From: PLanc-01 sp034678485
GTDB lineage: Bacteria; Planctomycetota; Phycisphaerae; Sedimentisphaerales; Anaerobacaceae
DNA: 64,000 bases
Reading direction: 5' to 3'
Assembly (NCBI GenBank): GCA_034678485.1
Contig: JAXDBU010000105.1
Span: forward strand, 4,230-68,229
The position numbers and the translations under genes are program-made. The notes beneath the pieces were generated by a model. It saw only the letters and a list, made by a program, of their open reading frames with translations. It had not been told where the DNA came from and made no database searches. Shown one piece after another: positions 9,222 to 16,194 of this stretch (the stretch's first letter is position 1; each line of letters starts with the position of its first letter).

Positions 9222-9629
9222 CTACCAGGACCGGCACGAGCCCGAGACGGCCCAGACCCTGAACCACGGCGAAGCAACGGGCGTCCGCGTCTTCCTGGCG
9301 TGTTCTCCCGACTGATGAGTCAGCCGGTCGGCTTCATTCCCCCGTGCATCGACACGGGGGAACGACAGCCCGCTGAGCGTCAGACCCGTCATTCTGTGAA
9401 AATGGAGAACCCGACGCGTCAGCACCTCCCATTGCTGCGGCGACAGGCCCGCCGCGAAGATCTGGCCGAGTGCGGTGAAGAAGACCGGATGAGCCTTCGT
9501 CGTATGGTGCGAGGCAAGACAGCGGATCCTGCCGTGCCAGTAGCACACATGGTAATCGCGCGCCGGCTGGGCCTGCGCATCGCAGATGGCGCCTGTCACG
9601 ATGCTTCGTATTTGTCTTTCGATCCTCAT
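9222..9629 (-). CDS. Unknown tandem-family protein (YHVCYW domain), third copy
   Basis: This 135-residue protein of unknown function is about half identical by eye to its upstream neighbour at 9626-9949 over the first 90 residues. Shared features are RQIRSIVTGAI near the N-terminus, YHVCYWHGRIRCLASHHT (an aromatic, Cys and His cluster), then HPVFFT and GLSPQQWEVLTRRV and a final MTGLTLSG. The Cys/His pattern (C at YHVCYW, C at IRCL, HH after it) could bind a metal; that is a guess. Its ATG overlaps the stop of the preceding gene as ATGA, so the two are probably translationally coupled. The last 40 residues are not conserved in the sister copies. Confidence 0.65.
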   Translation of the reverse strand: MRIERQIRSIVTGAICDAQAQPARDYHVCYWHGRIRCLASHHTTKAHPVFFTALGQIFAAGLSPQQWEVLTRRVLHFHRMTGLTLSGLSFPRVDARGNEADRLTHQSGEHARKTRTPVASPWFRVWAVSGSCRSW

Positions 9630-9949
9630 ACGAGTTCCTCCTGGAGCTCACGCCTGTTCGAGACGACCGTCTCGTTTCTTCCGGACGGACCGTCGAGCGA
9701 CAGGCCCGTCATCCTGCAAATGTGGAAGACCCGATGCGTCAGCACCCACACCTGGCGCGGCGAGAGGCCACGCGACAGGAGCCGGCCCGCGATCGTGAAG
9801 AAGACCGGATGGGACTTCGTCGTGTGGCGAGACGGAAGACACCGGATCTCACCCTGCCAGTAACACACATGGTAGTGTCGGAGCGGATCGGGTTGGGCGG
9901 CATCGATGGCGCCCATCAGCATGTCTCGGACCTGTCTTTCCATCATCAT
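9626..9949 (-). CDS. Unknown tandem-family protein (YHVCYW domain), second copy
   Basis: This 107-residue paralogue of the genes on both sides has the same core: RQVRDMLMGAIDAAQ, YHVCYWQGEIRCLPSRHTT, HPVFFTIAGRLLSRGLSP and LTHRVFHICRMTGLSLDG. It starts at one of three consecutive ATG codons (9943-9949) behind AAAGGAG, and ends in an ATGA overlap with the next gene. There is no signal peptide or membrane segment, so it is predicted to be cytoplasmic. I do not recognise the family. Repeated conservation of protein rather than DNA sequence between copies suggests these are real, selected genes. Confidence 0.65.
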   Translation of the reverse strand: MMMERQVRDMLMGAIDAAQPDPLRHYHVCYWQGEIRCLPSRHTTKSHPVFFTIAGRLLSRGLSPRQVWVLTHRVFHICRMTGLSLDGPSGRNETVVSNRRELQEELV

Positions 9950-10032
9950 GTCGTCTCCTTTGGACTCTCACGCACATTGCGCGTGCCCGTTCGAGGGTTT
10001 GCCAAGGTTGATCCATCGCACGTTCAACCTGC

Positions 10033-10731
10033 TCACATGTGAAAATCCCCTGCGGCTTCCGGCTGATACAGCATCTGGTCGACGCGGATACGCCCTTCGA
10101 TGGTGTCGCCGACTCGTCGCCCGAGCATCGACAAACCCATCGGAGAAAGAACGGAGACGTTCCTCTTTTCGAGGTCCTCCCCCTTCACGGCGTCCAGCGG
10201 GAAAACGAGAGAACAGGTCATCTCGTCCTTTCTCTTAGGGTCCTTCAGTCGCACCTGCGAGTTCATCGTGACGACGTTGGCCGCAACCTCTCTGGGAGCC
10301 ACGGTGCGGGCCGATTCCAGCACCCGCTGAAGCCTGTCCAGGAAGGGACTCACAGGCGCTCCGGGCGCCTTGATGTCCGCAATCAGGGTGTTCAGACGCA
10401 GAGAATCGAACTCCGTGATCTGGCGTTCTTCCCTGCCCGAGTGCGTCGTCTGCCGCAAGCGCCGCGGCCATCCGCGGGTCAACGAGATCCTGCGGCTGCG
10501 GCAGAAGTCCTCCACCCGGCTCGTCAAGAGTCTCCACTGGTACTCGTTCAGTCCGTCCGCGAATACCGATCCATTGGCGGCGAAGAACGACGGGTGATGC
10601 TCTTTTGCGTGGTGGACGTGGCAGCACTGGATCGTCCCTTCCCACCAGCACACGTGGTAGCACTTCCAAGACTCCATCGGCGTTTCGGCGATGGCTCCGG
10701 CGATCATCTGCTTTATTCTCTTGTGGGTCAT
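10033..10731 (-). CDS. YHVCYW-domain protein fused to Rnk/GreA-like C-terminal domain
   Basis: The first gene of the tandem trio encodes 232 residues. Residues 1-90 are a diverged copy of the unknown domain in the two downstream genes (CYHVCWWEGTIQCC, HPSFFAANGSVFADGL, RRISLTRG). Residues about 100-230 match the GreA/GreB C-terminal, Rnk-type fold (ITEFDSLRLNTLI; VRLKDPKRKDEMTCSLVFP; SPMGLSMLGRRVGDTIEGR). Rnk and GreA C-domains bind near the RNA polymerase secondary channel, so the trio may modulate transcription; this is inferred from the fusion only. The ATG at 10731 has AAAGGAGATG upstream. An in-frame extension to 10884 is rejected because it is low-complexity and lacks a ribosome site. 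Confidence 0.75.
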   Translation of the reverse strand: MTHKRIKQMIAGAIAETPMESWKCYHVCWWEGTIQCCHVHHAKEHHPSFFAANGSVFADGLNEYQWRLLTSRVEDFCRSRRISLTRGWPRRLRQTTHSGREERQITEFDSLRLNTLIADIKAPGAPVSPFLDRLQRVLESARTVAPREVAANVVTMNSQVRLKDPKRKDEMTCSLVFPLDAVKGEDLEKRNVSVLSPMGLSMLGRRVGDTIEGRIRVDQMLYQPEAAGDFHM

Positions 10732-11673
10732 TGACTCATCTCCTTTCTCTTTGCGTCCGGGCACAGACGCGACGCAGCGGCCGCGCCTCGCCGTGATCCA
10801 CTCCAGGACGGGCCTGGCGCTCCGCGTCTGGTTCCTGATTCGGGTTCTCGTATCCGCGGACCTGGAATCGCGCCCACCCGGCACGATGTCGGACCTGCGA
10901 TTCGGGTCTCTCCTCTTCGTCCGGCGTTGACTCTGACAGGGTCTGCGATTCGGTCAGGGTCCGTCGCGCATAGATCGATTCTCGATTGTGTCATGTTCGC
11001 GCACTCCTACTGTGTGATTGTGTGACGAGGTCGGAGTCCCGCTCGCAGCCCGCATTGCATCCTTCCGACGACGAGACTGCCGGGATGTGGTGGAGGGATG
11101 GTCCCCCATACGCGTGGAATGACGCTACAGCCGTCGCATCAGCAGCACGTGGGAGACGAACGCGGGACCGACACGGAACCTGTCGGCGGGGAAACGCTTA
11201 TCGGTGGATCATCGCTCCTGGCGAGATGGGGATGCTTGCTCTCGTGGGCCAGGCCGGGGAGCGCGCACGGAAAGCTCCGGCAGGGATTCTCGCCGTGCGG
11301 CGATCCCAGCGTCGACAAGATGAGATGGATCTTGGCGGTGGCCATGTCCGTGCTCCAATGACAGTATCCAGACAGACAACAATAGACCAAACGATTTCAG
11401 ACAAGTGATTGTGAATGGCCTGCCGGCACACCCGACAAAAGCCTTGTGGTTCACTGGCGTGGGCTCTCATTTGTTCACGTCTCAACCCACACTCCTCTAC
11501 TATACCGCCCGATTTGGATCTGTCAACCCTAATTGTGGCAGAATCCTCTCACATCGCTAGACCACCATTACGGTGTGGATGCACCTTGAGCGGCCTGTGC
11601 TGTCGGATCGCTCGTGATGCCTCCGAACGACTGTGTTGCACCTCGCATGTTAATGTGCCATCCCTTCTCAGTT
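10732..11673. other. Long region without a supported gene
   Basis: These 940 bp lie upstream of the Rnk-fusion operon. Short open frames exist on both strands, but none has a ribosome site, length and composition that convince me. The part around 11490-11600 is AT-richer than its surroundings and could hold promoters for the flanking genes. The 11673 end abuts the stop of the membrane-anchored unknown gene. Confidence 0.5.
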
Positions 11674-12606
11674 CTACGGATCGGTCTCTCTGGCTGCGCA
11701 TCGGGCATCGAGGTCCCTGATCTCGTCCGGCGCAAGCGACTGGTACCATTCGAGTGCCCTCTTGGGGACGATCACATATCCTTCGCCTCCTTCGGTGCCG
11801 GGGAAGACGATTCGAAAATCCTGGACGTGAAGGACGACAAGCTCGGACTCGGCCAGGTCGGTTTCTCTGCAATCCTTGACGGACAACGCAAGCTGGGTCC
11901 CCGGCTTCAGATTGCCGAACAGTGATTGTGAGATTTCAACCGTCAACTCGGTGCGGATCAGTCCCAACAGCTTTGCGTAGTCTCGTCCGTAGATCTCCTC
12001 GTATTGGCGAGTCATTTCATCGGCGGGTCTATCGGCACTCTCGCGACGCTCGACCTGCCGGCCGAGAATCACGTCCTGGCCGGCCGCAATCGCACGGTGA
12101 ATTCGCATTGCGTCCTCTTCCAAGCGGACTTGGTCGCGGTGGCGCTGGTAGGCGTCGTCCATGGGTTGGCTGTGCGCGGGGTTCGAGAAGAAAACGTACT
12201 CCCAGCGAACGCAGTGAGAACTGCAGGTGTTATAACCGTAGGCGTCGGCGTAAACCAGGACGCCGCGGGTGGCGATGATCCGAACCGTGTCGTACGAGCC
12301 GGCGTTGCTGTAGAAGAAGGCCGCGTAAGGTCTGTATTCCTCCCGCTTCGTCGGAGGGTGTTTCCTGATCGTTCGTGCGAGATCGCTGCCATTGTGGATT
12401 CGCCGCAGGGCCAAGTCCTTCCAGATAGGATGGAGCGACTGCTTCATCATACAACGGTAGGCCCTTACGTCGTCCAAGCAGCGAACATCAAAGAACACGC
12501 ACAGGAAGACACCCACCACAACCCAGCCGGCGAGAATCCAAGCCGCCGGGATCAGGAACCTCGGCCATCGCCTCCGCATCGGGTCGATCACGGTCGCTTC
12601 TTCCAT
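11674..12606 (-). CDS. Membrane-anchored protein of unknown function
   Basis: This protein of about 310 residues has a basic N-terminus (MRRRWPRF), one hydrophobic helix (FLIPAAWILAGWVVVGVFLCVFF), then a soluble, presumably periplasmic part rich in charged and aromatic residues, with Cys pairs (YGYNTCSSHCVRWEYVFF). The start is uncertain: ATG codons at 12657, 12606 and 12579 are in frame and none has a strong ribosome site; 12606 is a compromise. Domains are not recognised. The gene stands alone, between the gene-poor region and a REP-like cluster. Confidence 0.6.
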   Translation of the reverse strand: MEEATVIDPMRRRWPRFLIPAAWILAGWVVVGVFLCVFFDVRCLDDVRAYRCMMKQSLHPIWKDLALRRIHNGSDLARTIRKHPPTKREEYRPYAAFFYSNAGSYDTVRIIATRGVLVYADAYGYNTCSSHCVRWEYVFFSNPAHSQPMDDAYQRHRDQVRLEEDAMRIHRAIAAGQDVILGRQVERRESADRPADEMTRQYEEIYGRDYAKLLGLIRTELTVEISQSLFGNLKPGTQLALSVKDCRETDLAESELVVLHVQDFRIVFPGTEGGEGYVIVPKRALEWYQSLAPDEIRDLDARCAARETDP

Positions 12607-12741
12607 ACCATTGCTCGCACAAGACCTTGTCTCATCGCTGCACGGCCATTTTAGCATGGAATGTTAGGAACGGCCACCAGTTTTCTTCCTTGAGGTGGAA
12701 GGAGCCTGTGTCTGGTTATGTCGTCGCCAAAGAGGATCGTC

Positions 12742-12884
12742 CTTCATTCCTGCGTGAAGCAGGAATCCAGGAACCGTGGCATGCGACGCGTCCCGGGAAG
12801 TGGATTCCCGCTTTCCCCCCGATCAGAGCCTGCCCTCGACTTGATCGGGGGTCGAGGGCGGGTCTGGCGGGAATGACAATCCAG
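12742..12884. repeat. REP-like palindromic cluster
   Basis: Several nested palindromes occupy this gap before rmuC. At 12745-12768, attcctgcgtgaagcaggaat is a short hairpin. At about 12818-12850, cccccgatca and tgatcggggg face each other around a gagcctgccctcga loop. The block ends with ggcgggaatgacaatcc, the typical end of the widespread 'ggattcccgc ... gcgggaatgac' bacterial repeat. The remainder of the 12658-13020 gap shows no gene. Confidence 0.7.
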
Positions 12885-13020
12885 GGTTTCCATGAACCCC
12901 TATTGCACGCGTGCGACTATGGTCATGCACCCATGCTTTGCCCCTGCGACTGGGGGTCTTTGACCCGTTCCCTTCGATCCCTTATAATCCGCGTGTCAGT
13001 GTTTCTCAGAGGATTCTCTG

Positions 13021-14055
13021 ATGCTGCAAGGTTTGATCGCGGTGGTCGTGGTTTTGGCGCTGGCTGTGCTGGCGCTGCTGGTGTGGCTGATCTCGTCCAG
13101 TCTTGCCGCCCGGCGGGAGGTCGCGGGGCAGGCGGCGGGGATTGCGCTGCTTCAGCAGCAGCTCGACGCGCTCAAGGCCGCTCAGGACAAGACTTCGCAG
13201 ACGCTCCACAGTTCGCTTCTGGCCGGGCAGGGCACGCTGGCCCAGAGCCTCCAATCCAATCAGCAGGTCCTCCAGCAGCTCAACACGCAGATCGGCGAAC
13301 TCCAGGGCACGAACAAGCAGATGCTCCGGCTCGGCATCGACGTCAAGCGGCTCCAGGACATCCTCGCCAGTCCCAAGCTCCGCGGCCAGATGGGCGAGTG
13401 GTCGCTGGAGAACCTGTTGGCCCAAGTCCTGCCCCAGGGCAGCTTCGCGCTCCAGCACGCGTTCCAGGACGGACGGATCGTCGATGCCCTGGTCCACATG
13501 GCGGGCTTCGCGGTCGGCATCGACGCGAAGTTCCCCTTGCCCAGCTTCGAGCGGATCGTCGCCTGCACGGACGAGGCAGACAAGCCCAAGCTCCGGCGGC
13601 AGTTCATGCGGGACGTCGCAGCCCACGTGGACAAGATCGCCTCCGACTACATCCGCCCGGCTGAGGGGACGCTCGACTTCGCGCTGATGTACGTGCCGGC
13701 GGAGAACGTCTACTACGAGACGGTGATCCAGTGCGAAGGCGACTCCGTGGACCTTCTGCGGCATTGCATGGACAAGAAGGTGATCCCGGTCTCGCCGAAC
13801 CTGCTTTATGCCTACCTGATGACGGTCGCGATGGGGCTTCACGGGCTGCAGATCGAGCGGCAGGCGGCCGAGATCCGCCGGAACCTGGGCAAGCTCAACA
13901 GCTCGTTCGCGGAGTTCGTCAGCACGTGGGACACGCTCGGCACGCACCTCCGCAACGCCTACGGCAAGTACGACGACGGCCAGAAACGCCTGGACCGTCT
14001 CGGCCTGCAACTGACGCAGATCCAGCAAGAGTCCGGCCCCGACGCCCAGGGGTGA
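13021..14055 (+). CDS. rmuC: DNA recombination protein RmuC
   Basis: RmuC is a membrane-tethered, nuclease-like (PD-(D/E)XK-related) protein that limits inversion and rearrangement at short inverted repeats. The 344-residue product has an N-terminal transmembrane helix (residues 3-26), a coiled coil (about 40-110), and the RmuC domain: LRGQMGEWSLENLLAQVLP, then VGIDAKFPLPSF and FALMYVPAENVYYETV. These carry the family's conserved Glu, Asp and Lys. It is shorter than E. coli RmuC (about 475 residues), mainly in the coiled coil. The first ATG (13021) directly precedes the membrane helix. The gene stands alone, convergent with the lipoprotein gene that follows. Confidence 0.93.
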   Translation: MLQGLIAVVVVLALAVLALLVWLISSSLAARREVAGQAAGIALLQQQLDALKAAQDKTSQTLHSSLLAGQGTLAQSLQSNQQVLQQLNTQIGELQGTNKQMLRLGIDVKRLQDILASPKLRGQMGEWSLENLLAQVLPQGSFALQHAFQDGRIVDALVHMAGFAVGIDAKFPLPSFERIVACTDEADKPKLRRQFMRDVAAHVDKIASDYIRPAEGTLDFALMYVPAENVYYETVIQCEGDSVDLLRHCMDKKVIPVSPNLLYAYLMTVAMGLHGLQIERQAAEIRRNLGKLNSSFAEFVSTWDTLGTHLRNAYGKYDDGQKRLDRLGLQLTQIQQESGPDAQG

Positions 14056-14064
14056 CGGCCACCG

Positions 14065-14394
14065 CTATTTCGGCAGGTTCCCGGCCACGCCGTATCCGCG
14101 AGCCATGGGCACTTCCGACGGGATGTCCGCGTCCTCGCGCTTGACGTCGAGCGGCAGGTCCTTTTCCTTGACGAGCCGGTAGCCGCGCTGCTCCATGCAG
14201 TTCTCCATGAATCGGCGTTCGTAGTCGCCCATGCGATCCCGGTCCGCCCGCTTGCGAAGTTCGGCCCGACAGGCGGCCCGGTCGGCCTTGCACTCGTCGA
14301 ACGTCTTGCCTTCCTGATACCAGTACTTTTGTCCGCATCCCGCGGTCAGCAACAGTCCAAAGCCAAGAACACTGAGCACGATGTACGTTCTCAT
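14065..14394 (-). CDS. Small lipoprotein of unknown function
   Basis: This 109-residue protein begins MRTYIVLSVLGFGLLLTAGC, a type II signal peptide with lipobox LTAGC, so it should be lipidated on that Cys and anchored in a membrane. The mature part is short and charged, with three further Cys (FDECKADRAACRAELRKR and ENCMEQRGYRLV), which recalls small Cys-containing lipoproteins found in many Gram-negative genomes. The ATG at 14394 is supported by GGGAGA upstream and by the signal peptide. It is convergent with rmuC, 9 bp apart, and divergent from coaD. Confidence 0.75.
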   Translation of the reverse strand: MRTYIVLSVLGFGLLLTAGCGQKYWYQEGKTFDECKADRAACRAELRKRADRDRMGDYERRFMENCMEQRGYRLVKEKDLPLDVKREDADIPSEVPMARGYGVAGNLPK

Positions 14395-14671
14395 CCAAGG
14401 TCTCCCATTTGGCGTCCCAGTCATGTACTCCTGCACGGCACAGGTCCCATGATACCCAGGCCCTGCGTCCGAATGCAACAACGCGGGTCATCAATGCGCC
14501 GCGCCTTCGTGTCGGACTCCTGCGAGACAGGCAGGCGAATCCGCCCCTCGGCCGGCCCGCATCCTGGCCTGGGGTGTGATTCTCCGTGCCGGCTGTGCTG
14601 CCGAGCGGTTCTTGATAACGCGGCCGCGATGCAGTATAATGCCCACCTTCGTCTGGTTCGGGAGAACTTTC

Positions 14672-15178
14672 ATGGACAACAAATTCGTCAGGGCGATCTT
14701 CCCGGGCTCGTTCGATCCGATCACGAACGGGCATTTGGACGTGGTTCGGCGGGCCATCAATCTGTTCGACGAGCTGATCATCGCGGTCGGGCGAAGCCCG
14801 ATCAAGAACCAGCTCTTCACGCCGCAAGAGCGGGTCGAGATGATCCAGGAATTGATCGGCGACATGCCGGGAGTGATTGTCGAGAGCTTCGAGGGCCTGA
14901 TGGTCGAATACGCCACCAGGAGAAAGGCGAACGTGGTCCTTCGCGGCCTGCGCAGTCTGACGGACGTGCAGTATGAGTTCCAGCTCGCGATGACCAACCG
15001 GGCGGTCGCGGGGATCGAGACGATCTTCATCATGACCAGCGAGCGGTACGGGTTCACCAGCTCGACCCTGATTCGCGAGGTGGCTTCGCTGGGTGGCGAC
15101 CTGTCGAACCTGATTCCGGAGAACGTCCATCGCCGTCTGAAGGAGCGGTTCAGTCGGCTGCGGGCCGAGCATGCCTGA
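14672..15178 (+). CDS. coaD: Phosphopantetheine adenylyltransferase
   Basis: CoaD transfers AMP from ATP to 4'-phosphopantetheine, the penultimate step of coenzyme A synthesis. The 168-residue protein has usual length and shows the nucleotidyltransferase motif FPGSFDPITNGHLDVV near the N-terminus, RGLRSLTDVQYEFQLAMTNR in the middle and the second nucleotide motif YGFTSSTLIREVASLGGD. The ATG at 14672 has GGGAGA 5-6 bp upstream; longer in-frame starts precede the homology. The separate coaB and coaC genes lie near 28-29 kb, so three CoA genes are present in this window but not in one operon. Confidence 0.96.
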   Translation: MDNKFVRAIFPGSFDPITNGHLDVVRRAINLFDELIIAVGRSPIKNQLFTPQERVEMIQELIGDMPGVIVESFEGLMVEYATRRKANVVLRGLRSLTDVQYEFQLAMTNRAVAGIETIFIMTSERYGFTSSTLIREVASLGGDLSNLIPENVHRRLKERFSRLRAEHA

Positions 15179-15482
15179 CGAATACTCCGAATTCGGGAGA
15201 ATTTCCGCGCGCGTGTCATCCCTTCGGCAAGCTCAGAGCCTGCCCTGAACAGAGTGAAGGGATGACCAGAGGTGGGCTTCCAAGCAGATGAGCCTTGTGA
15301 GACCCGTGTCCTTCCGGACACCGGCCGCGAAGCGGCTGAGCGGCTCAGGAGGACAAGATGGGGTGCCCACGTATGGATTGTTCGCTGTCCGTATAGGACA
15401 GGCCGAAATGACGAAAATGGTCCTGCCCTTCGAGAGCAGCGAAGGGTCGTGCGGTTCTGTCCTCGCGACGGCTACGTGAGGA
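15179..15482. repeat. Intergenic region with REP-like hairpin
   Basis: The gap after coaD contains a hairpin at 15214-15267: tgtcatcccttcggcaagc opens it and gaagggatgacc closes it. The 23-base word beginning tgtcatcccttcggcaagctc recurs in reverse orientation at 49794-49816. No gene is supported in the remaining sequence. Confidence 0.65.
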
Positions 15483-15962
15483 TCACTTCTCTTCCGTGTC
15501 GCCGGAGGTGAAGCAGACCATGGCGATCAGGATGAGACTGGCGCCGCAGACGAACAGGACAATCCGCTTGGGGGGATCGCTGCACCGCTGAAGCCACATC
15601 GGAATCGCGGCCTCGATGGGTTCGTCGTTGGCCTGGTCCACTACCGCCTTGCGGGCAATCGCGAGTTCCCTGGCCTTGGCCTTGGGGTAGACCGTGTTCG
15701 GATCGTTGGGCTCGGTTCCCAGCGTCACGGGAGCGATCCGTTGGAGCAGGTCGGGGTTGTTCTCCAGTTGTTCCAGAAGGGTATCGTACTCGGCATTGAG
15801 GGATTCGAGCCGGCGGATCGACAGTTCGGCCTGTTTGACGACCTGTTTGTCGCGGCAGTACTTGACGAAATCATCGCACAGAACCGCCCCGCCCAGCGCT
15901 GCGGCTCCGCTGCTGAAGAACACTACGAAGACCAGGAAGCGAAGGATACCGTGTCGTTGCAT
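15483..15962 (-). CDS. Two-TM membrane protein of unknown function
   Basis: This protein of about 159 residues has an N-terminal hydrophobic helix (ILRFLVFVVFFSSGAAALGG), a central amphipathic segment of about 95 residues with coiled-coil character (VVKQAELSIRRLESLNAEYD), and a C-terminal helix (IVLFVCGASLILIAMVCF). The central part probably faces the periplasm. The ATG at 15962 is chosen because the membrane segment begins right after it; upstream in-frame sequence is Cys-rich and not protein-like. The family is not recognised and no functional partner is adjacent. Confidence 0.6.
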   Translation of the reverse strand: MQRHGILRFLVFVVFFSSGAAALGGAVLCDDFVKYCRDKQVVKQAELSIRRLESLNAEYDTLLEQLENNPDLLQRIAPVTLGTEPNDPNTVYPKAKARELAIARKAVVDQANDEPIEAAIPMWLQRCSDPPKRIVLFVCGASLILIAMVCFTSGDTEEK

Positions 15963-16194
15963 GGTCCCCAGTCGGGTCGAAACAAGCGTTTCGACGTTTG
16001 GATTCCGGACCCAAAAACTGCGGCAGGCGTGGCCCTTCTCCATCACATGGAGACAGCCACACCTGCCGAATTGCATCTGCATCGAACCGTTCAGCCAGGG
16101 ACCCCGTGGCACAGGGCCCCCAACCTAATCGCCTTATCGGCCGTCCGCGAGCATTCTCTGGAGCAATTGTTCAGAGCACTCGCATCCAGCCTCG

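Noticed and set aside
10728..10994. 88-codon reverse frame whose stop overlaps the start of the Rnk-fusion gene
   Set aside because: The overlap looked like coupling, but the product is Arg/Gly-rich without a ribosome site, and the AGGAG inside it belongs to the downstream gene.
11198..11470. Reverse frame with FCRVCRQAIHNH, suggestive of a zinc finger
   Set aside because: Only the first 30 residues look protein-like; there is no ribosome site, and the tail is composition-biased.
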